From assembly GCF_013618635.1 (NCBI RefSeq), contig NZ_JABLSJ010000016.1:17741-81740 (forward strand): DNA of 64,000 nucleotides, read 5' to 3'. The notes under the pieces are model-generated. The model was not told the origin of the DNA. It saw nothing but the letters and a program-made list of their open reading frames with translations, and searched no databases. This stretch comes from Thalassobacillus sp. CUG 92003. Its GTDB lineage: Bacteria; Bacillota; Bacilli; Bacillales; Halobacillaceae. Position 1 is the first letter of the stretch. Every line of letters begins with the position of its first letter. Of the stretch, positions 24,752 through 32,922 are shown piece after piece. A program made the translations under genes and the position numbers.

Positions 24752-24853
24752 GGTGCAAAGCCTTCATGATTAGAAATATGCGGTTACAAAGGCGAGCTGA
24801 AAAAATCCCCCCTCATGCAAAGTGCCGCCTTCTAATCATAGGCTTTGCATGAG
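24752..24853 (-). promoter_or_regulatory. Structured leader or palindromic element upstream of CD3324 gene
   Basis: Two inverted repeats compete for shared bases. CTCATGCAAAG (24813-24823) is the exact complement of CTTTGCATGAG (24843-24853) and on the minus strand is followed by GGGGGATTTTTT, which looks like a terminator. GCAAAGCCTTCATGATTAGAA (24752-24772) can instead pair with TTCTAATCATAGGCTTTGC (24830-24848). This resembles an attenuator, or a mobile palindromic repeat. On the plus strand a GCTGCTAGCAGC palindrome with T6 follows near 24885. Confidence 0.5.
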
Positions 24854-24949
24854 ATGCTCCCGTTTTCGTCAACGCGGCTGCTAGCAGCATTTTTTCACAT
24901 CCTTTATACCGGCTATTTCATATAGTATAAATCAATTCAGCCTTACTTT

Positions 24950-25981
24950 TCACGGTTTTTGCGCATACAAAATATGTAATATAGGCGTGAATTGAAAGGA
25001 CTCCACCGCAAAACCGCGTTGCTCCAACCATCGGATAAGCCTAGAGCGATCAGCATAATACTCATCCAGGATCGCTTCAACCGCTTCCGTGTTTCCTTCC
25101 CGCTCATACTCAGCGAGGACAGCTTCTTTTGCTGATTCGTCTTCAAACATTAAGTCAGCGATGGCTATGCGACCGCCTGCTCCTAATATACGATCCATTT
25201 CACGTAATGCCAGTTCTTTTTCCTCGTCCGGAAGGTGGTGCAGCGCATAACTCGAGACAATGAACTGGACGTCATCATCCATGATAGGAAGCGAAAGGAA
25301 ATGCCCCAGACGCACATCTATCTCCGGATGTTTTTCCCCGCAAACCTTCAACATTTGCTCGGACTGATCAACCCCGATCATCGGTATGCCTTGGGACAGG
25401 AATTTTGCCGCCAAATTACCTGTGCCTGTTCCTAGATCAACACCCTTTTCTCCCGGCACAGCCTGCACAAGCTCCACCACTTTTGCTAAAGCATCGTGAT
25501 AGTAAGCATGAACATTGAAGCGATAACCGGTCGTTTTGATGTTTTGATCATAAGATGCAGCCTGGTCATTAAAATTCCATTGATCTTGCCAGCTGCTACG
25601 TAGTCCTTTCATCGTTTTCAGCTGATTGGACAGGGTGAATAAATCCTCGGTTGTAAGGTGGTTCTCCTGCTGTTTAGCCAGCATGTCATCTACCGTCTTA
25701 ATCATATCTTTGAGTTGCAGCCACTCTTCATACAGGGCTGATCGTTGCAAATCAAGGTACGTATTGATTTCATCTTCTCCTTCTAACGCATCTTTGATGT
25801 CTTCTGTAGACATACCGACTTCACGCAGCGCCAAGATGGTTTGCAGCTTCCACAAATCCTCCTCCTGATAATAACGATAGCCATTTTCACCTTTTTCAGG
25901 ATGAAGGAGGCCTTTTTCTTCGTAAAAACGAATGGTCCTGGGCGTTGTATTCAATGCGTTAGCTGCTTCTGTGATTTTCAT
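24950..25981 (-). CDS. MerR-family regulator fused to a SAM-dependent methyltransferase
   Basis: A 343-residue two-domain protein. Residues 1-110 are a MerR regulator: TEAANALNTTPRTIRFYEEK, GLLHPEKGENGYRYY and a dimerisation helix around LYEEWLQLKDMIKTVDDML. After a linker, residues from about 165 form a class I methyltransferase: GVDLGTGTGNLAAKFL (SAM motif I), MIGVDQSEQML (acidic motif II), FIVSSYALHHLPDEEK and GGRIAIADLMF. The ATG at 25979-25981 gives an 8-base spacing to GGGGAG. A promoter of MerR type lies upstream (26007-26037). Either the methyltransferase senses a small molecule or modifies it while the N-domain controls its own gene; this is inference. Confidence 0.87.
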   Translation of the reverse strand: MKITEAANALNTTPRTIRFYEEKGLLHPEKGENGYRYYQEEDLWKLQTILALREVGMSTEDIKDALEGEDEINTYLDLQRSALYEEWLQLKDMIKTVDDMLAKQQENHLTTEDLFTLSNQLKTMKGLRSSWQDQWNFNDQAASYDQNIKTTGYRFNVHAYYHDALAKVVELVQAVPGEKGVDLGTGTGNLAAKFLSQGIPMIGVDQSEQMLKVCGEKHPEIDVRLGHFLSLPIMDDDVQFIVSSYALHHLPDEEKELALREMDRILGAGGRIAIADLMFEDESAKEAVLAEYEREGNTEAVEAILDEYYADRSRLIRWLEQRGFAVESFQFTPILHILYAQKP

Positions 25982-26006
25982 GCTCATATCTCCCCTTTCC
26001 TGTATG

Positions 26007-26037
26007 AGTATAGACGTTCACGCTACGTGAAGGTAAA
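26007..26037 (-). promoter_or_regulatory. MerR-type promoter with 19-bp spacer and central dyad
   Basis: On the minus strand TTTACC (26032-26037) and TATACT (26007-26012) are separated by 19 bases. The spacer contains the dyad TTCACG-TAG-CGTGAA (26017-26031), extending to a 9-3-9 repeat with one mismatch. A stretched spacer with a dyad between -35 and -10 is the classical MerR operator-promoter. Confidence 0.75.
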
Positions 26038-26053
26038 GAGTAAATTCAAAAAA

Positions 26054-26082
26054 AGCACAGAGCATCCCTTCTGCTCTGTGCT
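26054..26082 (-). terminator. Terminator after clpP
   Basis: AGCACAGAGCA and TGCTCTGTGCT form an 11-bp stem, with A7 on the left side giving a U tract on the minus-strand RNA. Confidence 0.8.
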
Positions 26083-26091
26083 CACCTCTTG

Positions 26092-26685
26092 TCAGACTTT
26101 ATCTTCCGACTGCACAATTTTATCAATCAACCCATATTCCAACGCTTCCTCCGCCGTCATGAAGTAATCGCGATCGGTATCTTTTTCTATTTTTTCAAGT
26201 GGTTGATCGCTCCGATCAGCCAGAATCTTATTCACACGTTTACGCATCTGAATAATACGACGAGCACTGATCTCAATATCACTGGCCTGGCCTTTTGCCC
26301 CGCCAAGCGGCTGGTGAAGCATCACCTCGCTATTTGGCAAAGCAATCCGCTTACCTTTCGCTCCTGCTACAAGCAGCATAGCGCCGAACGACGCTGCAAA
26401 ACCAGTGCAAATCGTTTGAACATCCGGCTTGATAAACTGCATTGTGTCATAGATGGCAAATCCGGCAGTGATAGAACCGCCCGGACTGTTGATGTACAAC
26501 GAGATATCTTTATCCTTATCTTCAGCTGCCAAAAATAACAACTGGGCCACAATACTATTGGCCACTTCATCATTCACTTCTGTGCCAAGAAACACAATTC
26601 TGTCCTTCAGTAACCGCGAATAAATATCATACGATCGTTCGCCGCGATTGGTTTGTTCCACGACATATGGAATCACATTAGCCAT
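26092..26685 (-). CDS. clpP: ATP-dependent Clp protease proteolytic subunit
   Basis: A 197-residue ClpP serine peptidase. The catalytic triad is present: Ser in [11 protein letters not shown], His in [15 protein letters not shown] and Asp in [14 protein letters not shown]. It would form the double heptamer that degrades substrates unfolded by ClpX or ClpC. The residue after the active Ser is Phe where housekeeping ClpP has Met (AASMGA), and the gene lies among accessory genes, so it could be a second ClpP copy instead of the main one. The start [20 protein letters not shown] is close to the usual ClpP N-terminus ([19 protein letters not shown]). ATP-dependent partners are not encoded here. 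Confidence 0.9.
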   Translation of the reverse strand: MANVIPYVVEQTNRGERSYDIYSRLLKDRIVFLGTEVNDEVANSIVAQLLFLAAEDKDKDISLYINSPGGSITAGFAIYDTMQFIKPDVQTICTGFAASFGAMLLVAGAKGKRIALPNSEVMLHQPLGGAKGQASDIEISARRIIQMRKRVNKILADRSDQPLEKIEKDTDRDYFMTAEEALEYGLIDKIVQSEDKV

Positions 26686-26703
26686 TCTACATAACCCCTT
26701 TTC

Positions 26704-27507
26704 CTATGCCGCGAATGAAACCTCCTCCGTCAACGTTGTGAACAGAGCGAACCTCTCTGACCGATAAAATGGCATGACCACTGATTTTCCCTGTTTTGTT
26801 TGGATTGTTACAAGCACGTATGAAGCCTCTGATCCTGCAATCGACTGAATGATCATCTGTGGGTTAAACGTTGACTGAACCTGATGATCACCCATACGCG
26901 GGGCTCCGATTTCTTTTTGGAAAAGGTCGATAAGTGTTTCAGGTTTGCCTGTTTGGAAGGCGGTGATATACGTCGTGACGTTATCATCATCCGAATAACT
27001 GACAGCCTGATCGTTCCCTTGTTTTATTTTCCTGCGCGCTCGGTGAAGAACCGCCTTCAGCGCCCCCTCCTTCGACCCGATCATGTTTGCCGCTTCTCGT
27101 ACCGAATAGTCTAATCCATCTACGAGCAGCATCGCGATGCGCTGTTTTGGCGAGAGTTCCTGCAGTAATAACTGCATGCCCTCCACCAAAGCCTCTGAGT
27201 CGCTTTCTTTTCCTACCGGGAGTTCGGAAACATCTTCATGAAGGTCTTCAGGTGGCTTGCGCTTTCGATGCCCATCCACCCACGCATTGTAGGCAATTCG
27301 AAATAAATAGGATTTGGATACGGGACGAAAAGTGGTTGACCAACGCTTAAATGCCTTAGCCAATGCTTCCTGCATCAAGTCTTCTCCGTCCCAGCTAGAT
27401 GTCGTCAGGGAACAGCAATAATGCTTCAAGTCCACCATGTACGGTTGAACAGCGTTTTCGAAGATTTCATTCGCTTCCTTAGGAGCGTTTTGAACAAGCG
27501 GCCGCAT
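26704..27507 (-). CDS. ECF-type sigma-70 family factor with C-terminal extension
   Basis: A 267-residue sigma factor. Region 2 is in SSWDGEDLMQEALAKAFKRW and SYLFRIAYNAWVDGHRKRKP; region 4 in LSPKQRIAMLLVDGLDYSVR and NMIGSKEGALKAVLHRARRK. ECF factors are usually about 160-190 residues; here about 100 extra residues follow region 4 (VTTYITAFQTGKPETLIDLF...FALFTTLTEEVSFAA) and look like a SnoaL-type fold such as in ECF41-like factors, where the tail controls activity. No anti-sigma gene is adjacent. ATG at 27505-27507 follows AAAGGAGG; the longer frame to 27741 is not supported. Confidence 0.83.
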   Translation of the reverse strand: MRPLVQNAPKEANEIFENAVQPYMVDLKHYCCSLTTSSWDGEDLMQEALAKAFKRWSTTFRPVSKSYLFRIAYNAWVDGHRKRKPPEDLHEDVSELPVGKESDSEALVEGMQLLLQELSPKQRIAMLLVDGLDYSVREAANMIGSKEGALKAVLHRARRKIKQGNDQAVSYSDDDNVTTYITAFQTGKPETLIDLFQKEIGAPRMGDHQVQSTFNPQMIIQSIAGSEASYVLVTIQTKQGKSVVMPFYRSERFALFTTLTEEVSFAA

Positions 27508-27598
27508 TGCAAATGCCTCCTTTATTTTGCCTTTCAGTAGTATAAACGAAAAATGAGAGCCAAAAGATACGAAGCCCGGAAAAAAAGTTGAAATAAGC

Positions 27599-28120
27599 TT
27601 ATACGTACTTTTCCATGCGGATATCTGCCCACATTTTATTTTGCCAGAAGGTGAAATCTGCGATACGCCCGATTTCTTTGTAGCCCAGCTTCTGATATAA
27701 ATGATGAGCATTCTGATTAAATTCAAACACGCCCAGCTCAATACGTCTGAGACCTTGTTTTCTGACTTGCTCCTCTAAAAACTGTATTGCCTTAAAGCCG
27801 ATCCCTTTGCCTCGGCCTTCAGGTTCCCCAATCGTAATGCCTACCCACGCTGTTCCCGGTACTTTTTTATAGAGATGACCTGGATCCACCATAAAGTTCA
27901 TTTCGCCGATGAGCTGATCGTCCAAATAGATCAGGTAGATGCGATGGTTATTCAGACGTTCGATTAAATGATCCAAGGTCATGGTTACCGGTTCTTCTAC
28001 TTCTGACTGACTTTGGTTCGGGCGCGTCAACGGAATCAAGGTACGATCGTTTTCCCACCGATTAAAAGCGTCCGCATGCTCCTGGGTCGGTTCAGTTAAT
28101 TCGATGAATGACGTACGCAT
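27599..28120 (-). CDS. GNAT-family N-acetyltransferase
   Basis: A 173-residue GNAT: SFIELTEPTQEHADAFNRWE at the N-terminus, acetyl-CoA loop ITIGEPEGRGKGIGFKAIQF and C-terminal RRIELGVFEFNQNAHHLYQK with LGYKEIG. The ATG at 28118-28120 follows AAAGGAGGTTGTC; a longer frame to 28177 would overlap the neighbouring gene. It is 22 bases downstream of the APH-like kinase and probably co-transcribed. Confidence 0.85.
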   Translation of the reverse strand: MRTSFIELTEPTQEHADAFNRWENDRTLIPLTRPNQSQSEVEEPVTMTLDHLIERLNNHRIYLIYLDDQLIGEMNFMVDPGHLYKKVPGTAWVGITIGEPEGRGKGIGFKAIQFLEEQVRKQGLRRIELGVFEFNQNAHHLYQKLGYKEIGRIADFTFWQNKMWADIRMEKYV

Positions 28121-28142
28121 GACAACCTCCTTTCTGAAATCG

Positions 28143-29153
28143 TCAGGGAGATACAAACGTTTCCTGAATGCATTCATATTGCTCCCACTGTTTCATTGTA
28201 TTTAGAATAAGCTGCTTTAAATCACGTATTCTGACTTCATCGCATTTATCTTTATTTAATAAATCGCACAACGCAATAAGGTCGAGCAATTTTGCTTTCT
28301 GCAACCATTTATCTGGTAAGACCCCGCCATGATCGAGGTAGCTTGATATGAATGACGGCAGGAATGCACTGTTCGTTGGATTCTCGTATCTTAAGATATT
28401 ACCTATATCCATTAAGGGGGATCCGCTCATCGCAAATTCCCAATCTAAAATGGCCGTGATGTCCAGTTGGCTTCCCCGCTCCTCGACCAAAATATTCAAC
28501 GGATTAAAATCGCTGTGCACTAACGTGTGGTGCTGCCCGAGGGAATCGATCAGATACGCTTGTTGGTTAGCGAACGTAAGCACATCCTGAGAAAGCTCGT
28601 GCCCCGCATGCTTCGCAACGTGTCCTTCCTTAATCATGTCCTCTATGAAATTGATAAATTGATGGCGATCCATTGTTATCGTGTCGTTGATCATTAAATT
28701 TTCATCCAAAAAACCCGAGGAGGGGAATGTAACGTTATGTATGCGCGCTAACATTTTTCCCGTTTCGCTGGCAGCCCTATTCGTGTGCCCTGGAGTCTTG
28801 TCCATCACCTCAGATAACTGACGACCGGGCACCCAGCTTAATAATGTAAGCGGCGCTTTAAATGTTGAACAGGAAAAATCAGCGTAAAGCACTTCAGGGA
28901 CCGGAACTCTCCCCTTCATTTCTTTTAAAACGGCGGTCTCGACTGCCATGCTGGTATCCGGCTTACTGTTTATACGAAGCACATATTTTTCCTGGTCACG
29001 GGTCGTGATGCTTACATTCGAATGAGATAAGCCGCCGTTTAAAGGAGTTATCTGTGTGATCTGCCGCCCCTTTAAAACAGGCTGCAGCATGTGGCTCACT
29101 GTTTCCACGTCCGGTATGATCCATTCATTGGAACGTTCCCAGCCTGCCTTCAT
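28143..29153 (-). CDS. Aminoglycoside phosphotransferase (APH)-family kinase
   Basis: A 336-residue APH/choline kinase-like protein. The catalytic loop is HTLVHSDFNPLNILV (H-x-D-x4-N) and the metal motif ILDWEFAMSGSP (D-x-E). The N-lobe has ITPLNGGLSHSNVSITT and YVLRINSKP with the ATP-binding Lys/Arg position RIN. Family members phosphorylate aminoglycosides, choline, homoserine or macrolides; this one has no distinctive substrate feature. ATG is preceded by GGAGGGGTAAG. It heads a two-gene unit with a GNAT, a mix also seen in small-molecule modification clusters. Confidence 0.82.
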   Translation of the reverse strand: MKAGWERSNEWIIPDVETVSHMLQPVLKGRQITQITPLNGGLSHSNVSITTRDQEKYVLRINSKPDTSMAVETAVLKEMKGRVPVPEVLYADFSCSTFKAPLTLLSWVPGRQLSEVMDKTPGHTNRAASETGKMLARIHNVTFPSSGFLDENLMINDTITMDRHQFINFIEDMIKEGHVAKHAGHELSQDVLTFANQQAYLIDSLGQHHTLVHSDFNPLNILVEERGSQLDITAILDWEFAMSGSPLMDIGNILRYENPTNSAFLPSFISSYLDHGGVLPDKWLQKAKLLDLIALCDLLNKDKCDEVRIRDLKQLILNTMKQWEQYECIQETFVSP

Positions 29154-29206
29154 CTTACCCCTCCATTTTAATCGTTTACATCTAATATAGCACGTTCAAA
29201 AAAAAT

Positions 29207-29234
29207 GACCAGCCCCTTCTCTAAGGGACCGGTC
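29207..29234 (-). terminator. Terminator after the SDF symporter gene
   Basis: GACC-AG-CCCCTT and AAGGG-ACC-GGTC pair with small internal mismatches; an A8 tract on the left gives Us on the minus transcript. Confidence 0.6.
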
Positions 29235-29241
29235 CTGCCCA

Positions 29242-30474
29242 TCACGATGATACGGCTTCTTCTTGATGATCCTCTGTCTGATTGATAACGGACGTGCCCA
29301 CGAGGTCGCCTGTCACATTTAACGCTGTCGCGCCCATGCCGACCAGGGCATCAATCGACGTGAGCACGGCAACGACTTCAATCGGCAGCCCAACCTGCGT
29401 AAACACCGTCGCAATCATCACAATCCCGGCTCCCGGGACACCCGCGGTTCCAATTGAAGCAAGCGTCCCTACAATGACGATGGCAAGCAAGCTAGAGAAG
29501 CCAAGTTTGGTATCCGTATAGTTCGCCGCAAACACAGCCGACACCGCGATACGTATAGCCGCTCCGTCCATATTGATCGTCGCACCAAGCGGCAAACTGA
29601 ATCCATACAAGCTCTTAGACAACCCCAGTCTATCTGCCGCATTCAACGTCACCGGCAACGTACCCGAGCTGCTTTGCGTCACAAACGCCGTGATCATCGG
29701 CGTACGTGCCTGAGCAAAAAAGCGTCTAGGGCTCACTTTGAAAAGCATCATGATCAAAATATAAATTCCGATTTGGACAAACAAGGCAATATAAAGCACA
29801 CCCACCATATTACCTAAAGATAAAATAGTATCCATACCTTGGTTGCCGATGGTTTCCGCTATAATGGCAAAAATCCCGATCGGCACATACTGAAGAATGG
29901 CATTCATGATGACAAACGTCGCTTCGTTCAACCCGTTGATCACCTTATACACATGCTCCCCAAGCGCAGCGTGCTCTTTAGAGCCACGCAAAGCCGAAAT
30001 CGCAATACCAAATACAAACGCCGTAAAAATAATCCCGAGTAGGTTCATCTCATTGAAAGCCGTCACGATATTGTTCGGCACAATATTCAATAGAACACTC
30101 GCCACACCAGGATGCTCATTCGCTTCTATCGAGTCATCTGCCTGCTGCGTAACCCCTTCGCCCGGCTCCATGATACTGGCCACTATCAACCCGATCGTAA
30201 TAGCCAGAGCCGACGTCGCAAGATAATAAAGGAACACCTTGCCCCCCATACGACTCAAATTACCCAGCCGCGTCTGGTTCACACCAACGATCAAGGTGAA
30301 CAGAATCAGCGGAATAATGATAAACTGCAGCAAACGAATCAACAAATCGCCAAACGGCGCTAATACAGCTGCATCCTCACCAAAGATAAGACCTACAATA
30401 ATACCAATTACAAGTGCCACCGTAATTTTAACAATTAACGACACATCTCTATAACGCTTCCACAACGCGCTCAT
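29242..30474 (-). CDS. Dicarboxylate/amino acid:cation symporter (SDF/GltP family)
   Basis: A 410-residue transporter of the DAACS family that imports glutamate, aspartate or C4-dicarboxylates with Na+ or H+. Signatures: FVTQSSSGTLPVTLNAA (serine-rich hairpin), SLPLGATINMDGAAIRI (NMDG motif, substrate and Na sites), SIGTAGVPGAGIVMI (second hairpin) and GMGATALNVTGDLVG. The NMDGT motif is changed to NMDGA. The length is usual. It is a single-gene transcript with a terminator at 29207-29234. Preferred substrate cannot be told. Confidence 0.9.
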   Translation of the reverse strand: MSALWKRYRDVSLIVKITVALVIGIIVGLIFGEDAAVLAPFGDLLIRLLQFIIIPLILFTLIVGVNQTRLGNLSRMGGKVFLYYLATSALAITIGLIVASIMEPGEGVTQQADDSIEANEHPGVASVLLNIVPNNIVTAFNEMNLLGIIFTAFVFGIAISALRGSKEHAALGEHVYKVINGLNEATFVIMNAILQYVPIGIFAIIAETIGNQGMDTILSLGNMVGVLYIALFVQIGIYILIMMLFKVSPRRFFAQARTPMITAFVTQSSSGTLPVTLNAADRLGLSKSLYGFSLPLGATINMDGAAIRIAVSAVFAANYTDTKLGFSSLLAIVIVGTLASIGTAGVPGAGIVMIATVFTQVGLPIEVVAVLTSIDALVGMGATALNVTGDLVGTSVINQTEDHQEEAVSS

Positions 30475-30578
30475 TCACATTCCCTCCCTCTAAATATTAA
30501 TCCCTACTATTCTAATCGGATTTTTACGCCCAGGTCAAAATATCCGTCTTATTACTACCATTAACGTTGCCCACAAAA

Positions 30579-30608
30579 AAGAAACCCATGCATGTGCGTG
30601 GATTTCTT
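30579..30608 (-). terminator. Possible orphan terminator-like hairpin
   Basis: AAGAAACCCATGCA can pair with TGCGTGGATTTCTT with one bulge; A6 lies to the left. No gene ends here on the minus strand, so it may be a remnant of sequence lost before or by repeat expansion. Confidence 0.35.
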
Positions 30609-30630
30609 GTTGGTTGGGGGAGGTCGGTCC

Positions 30631-30736
30631 TCGCTTGGGCTGTTCTCCACCCTACTTGGGCGATTGCGGCTCTATTTGGGCGATTCTTGCCTTTGCTTGG
30701 GCGGTTTTTCGCCTTACTTGGGCGATTATGGTCTTC
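30631..30736. repeat. 21-bp repeat array (TTGGGCG orientation), left part split by IS
   Basis: TTGGG starts at 30635, 30656, 30676, 30697 and 30718, steps of 20-21. This is the reverse complement of the CGCCCA family. The array continues beyond the insertion sequence at 32132. Confidence 0.85.
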
Positions 30737-30864
30737 TGTCAAGAAAGTGGACACTTCTTTAAGAGGGATAATCCTTTGAACCATCATCAACATCGTCTAT
30801 GTTCCCAGACTAAATTTGACCCTAGTATATATAAAACGTATTAAGGGACATACCAGGGATATTA

Positions 30865-31742
30865 TTAAGCTAAAAGAGATATAGGTTTTTCTTTATAACT
30901 CCTCTCCCATTGGTTAGGCGATTTATAACCAATTGTGGAGTGCTTTCTTTTGGCGTTATAAAACATCATAATATATTTCCATACTTCCCATTTTGCTTCT
31001 TCACGCGTCTTGAAGCGGGTTCTGTATATGAGCTCTTTCTTAATTGTCGCATGGAACGATTCAATACAAGCGTTGTCAAAGCAGTCTCCTTTTCGGCTCA
31101 TACTGACTTGAATATCATGTTCATTTAAACGTTCAATATATTCTTTTGATGTGTATTGGCTGCCACGATCTGAATGATGAATTAACGCTTCAGTTGGCTT
31201 TCTCATCATGATAGCTCTGTCTAGTGACTGTAATGCCAGTTCTTTTGAGAGGGTCTGACCAATACTCCAACCAACAATTCTGCGAGAAAACAAATCCATA
31301 ATACTAGCTAAATAAAGCCACCCTTCTAAGGTCCAGATATACGTGATGTCCGAAACCCACACACGGTCAGGTGCTTCGGAATAGAAGTTACGCTTTAATA
31401 TATTTGAATAAATCGGGTCGCTATGATTTGAGTTCGTTGTCTGTATATAGCTCCTCTTAGGAACGGCACGAAGGTCCATTTAATTCATGTATCGGCCTAC
31501 TGTTTTCTCGGAGATACTTACCCCGTGGTCATGTAGCTCATCCGTGATTCTTGGACTACCATATACGCCTCGGTTCTCTTGAAAAATTCTACGTATCATC
31601 TTCAAGATTTTTTGCTTCCTATCTTCACGATCACTTGGTTCGTTCAATATCCACTTATAGTAGCCACTTGTTGAGACGTTAAGGATTTCGCACATCTTCA
31701 CAATTCTGAACTCTTCACGATGTTCAAAAATAAACGTAAATC
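30865..31742 (-). pseudogene. IS3-family transposase OrfB, interrupted by an in-frame stop
   Basis: The integrase-like catalytic part is intact: WVSDITYIWT (first Asp), LIHHSDRGSQYTS (second Asp) and FDNACIESFHATIKKEL (Glu), a DDE triad. Upstream, in the same frame, is the HTH_21 part: KMCEILNVSTSGYYKWIL and RGVYGSPRITDELHDHGVSI. A TAA at 31480-31482 splits RYMN from MDLRAVPKRSY; a single base change from a Lys or Glu codon would explain it. OrfB normally begins by frameshifting from orfA. As it stands the transposase should not be made full length, so the copy is probably dead unless acted on in trans. Confidence 0.85.
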
Positions 31743-32036
31743 TTACTTCTTTTGATTCATGAAGATGTGCGCCGCCTTTTTTACGATTTCATTCTCCTCT
31801 TCCAACTCTTTTATACGATCTAACAATTCCTTCTCACGTTTTTTATGTTCGCCAGGTGTAATATATTCAAGCTGTTCTGCTTTGGCTTCCTTCTCTTTAC
31901 GACATTCTCTTACCCACCGATTCATCGTTTTATATGGAACATCCATCTCCCTGGAGACTTCTGAAGCTTTTCTCCCTTCATCGACTACCAACTTCGCTAC
32001 ATGATCTTTAAACTCTTTATCATAACTTCTCCCCAT
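31743..32036 (-). CDS. IS3-family transposase OrfA (HTH protein)
   Basis: A 97-residue OrfA: SYDKEFKDHVAKLVVDEGRK and ASEVSREMDVPYKTMNRWVR form the helix-turn-helix that binds the IS ends, followed by a leucine-zipper-like helix ELLDRIKELEEENEIVKKAA. It ends IFMNQKK; the orfB frame begins with FIFEHREEFRIV just after, so translation must shift -1 over the A-rich CAAAAGAAG to make OrfAB. ATG at 32034-32036 is preceded by GGAGCG; an in-frame start at 32054 is also possible. Confidence 0.87.
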   Translation of the reverse strand: MGRSYDKEFKDHVAKLVVDEGRKASEVSREMDVPYKTMNRWVRECRKEKEAKAEQLEYITPGEHKKREKELLDRIKELEEENEIVKKAAHIFMNQKK

Positions 32037-32125
32037 TATATAAACACGCTCCATTCTTTTATTAATTCTATCTTAAGAATTCTCTCTGAAGCATGTCCAC
32101 TATTTAAACTAACTCTAGTTTCACG

Positions 32126-32190
32126 CTTCACTTGGGCGATTCTCACCTCTACTTGGGCGGTCCTGCCAGATCTGGGCGCACGGACACTCA
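32126..32190. repeat. 21-bp repeat array, right part beyond the IS
   Basis: TTGGGCG at 32132 and 32153 and CTGGGCG near 32172 continue the 21-base phase of the array at 30635-30718. Confidence 0.8.
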
Positions 32191-32210
32191 TTTTGGACGA
32201 TCCACACGCG

Positions 32211-32723
32211 TTATTTCTTCATAACAACTGTATTCGCCACTCGATCATAAAGCGACTGATTCTTTTTTGTGAATATAGCTGTAAAAATATAAAGGAACAC
32301 CAAGGCGTAGAGGAGGAAGCCAATTAAGTAATATAGCACAGGCATGGCAGCATCGCCTAAATCCACTAGCCGATAGACAAGAAAGTGGGAGAGCTCCCAG
32401 GGCAAAAATTTTAGGAGTGTTCGGGCGGTGGAACGCAGGAGCGAAGGCGGTTCTCCTTTTTCAGTTACCACTTGGATGCGTTGTTGCTTTTTTCCCACCG
32501 ATTGACCAGCGAGAACAGAATCACTGATGATGAAATAAATCGATACAGGAAGGGTCACCATAAAAAAGCCTGCTAATTGGGCTGCAGCAAGTGAACCTGT
32601 AAATAACGTTTGCAACGCAGGAAATACAAAAATATTCAGGATGAAGAGCAGGGTCAAATAAGCTGCTATCAGCAGATAATCGATCAAAAATGCTTTGATC
32701 CGTTGCATCAATGTCCCGTACAT
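32211..32723 (-). CDS. RDD-family membrane protein
   Basis: A 170-residue protein with three or four hydrophobic helices and the RDD signature residues: MQRIKAFLIDYLLIAAYL (Arg and Asp in the first helix) and VLAGQSVGKKQQRIQVV (SxGK motif), ending in SLYDRVANTVVMKK. RDD proteins are small integral membrane proteins of mostly unknown role; some have been proposed as Na+/H+ antiporters. It stands alone, divergent from the TetR-ABC operon. Confidence 0.8.
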   Translation of the reverse strand: MYGTLMQRIKAFLIDYLLIAAYLTLLFILNIFVFPALQTLFTGSLAAAQLAGFFMVTLPVSIYFIISDSVLAGQSVGKKQQRIQVVTEKGEPPSLLRSTARTLLKFLPWELSHFLVYRLVDLGDAAMPVLYYLIGFLLYALVFLYIFTAIFTKKNQSLYDRVANTVVMKK

Positions 32724-32825
32724 GGTCTCCCCTCTTTCTGAATCAAGGTCTTCTCACTATATCACAGTTCCGCCGCATAAGAATCCTCGTCAGAAAACCG
32801 CCCAACATTATCCATAAAATATATG

Positions 32826-32874
32826 TTGACCAGGATGGTCTAATGGCGTTATACTTTATTCGACCAGGTTGGTC
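32826..32874 (+). promoter_or_regulatory. Promoter with two operators for the tetR-ABC operon
   Basis: TTGACC (32826-32831) and TATACT (32850-32855) lie 18 bases apart. GACCAGGATGGTC (32828-32840) overlaps the -35 and GACCAGGTTGGTC (32862-32874) lies at the predicted start of transcription. Both are perfect 5-3-5 dyads, as expected for a TetR autorepressor. Confidence 0.75.
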
Positions 32875-32922
32875 TAGTTAAAGAATCTTAAAAATACACT
32901 GAATCAAAAGGGATGATGGAAC

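Larger units (their letters stand above)
30737..32110 (-). mobile_element. IS3-family insertion sequence (orfA/orfB, disrupted)
   Basis: The element carries an orfA and an orfB on the minus strand and ends with imperfect inverted repeats: left TGTCAAGAAAGTGGACAC (30737), right, read on the minus strand, AGTTTAAATAGTGGACATG (ending near 32110). AGTGGACA is the shared core. It splits a 21-bp repeat array: units at 30635-30718 on one side and 32132-32173 on the other. CTTC occurs at 30733-30736 and again at 32126-32129; joining the array across these copies restores an exact 21-base step, so the right boundary may be 32125 with a 4-bp target duplication. The element is about 1.4 kb, normal for IS3. 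orfB has an in-frame stop. Confidence 0.85.

Noticed and set aside
30524..30844. ORFs with LGRFLPLLGRFFALLGRLW-like repeats
   Set aside because: Same artefact of the repeat array, in both directions and running into the IS end.
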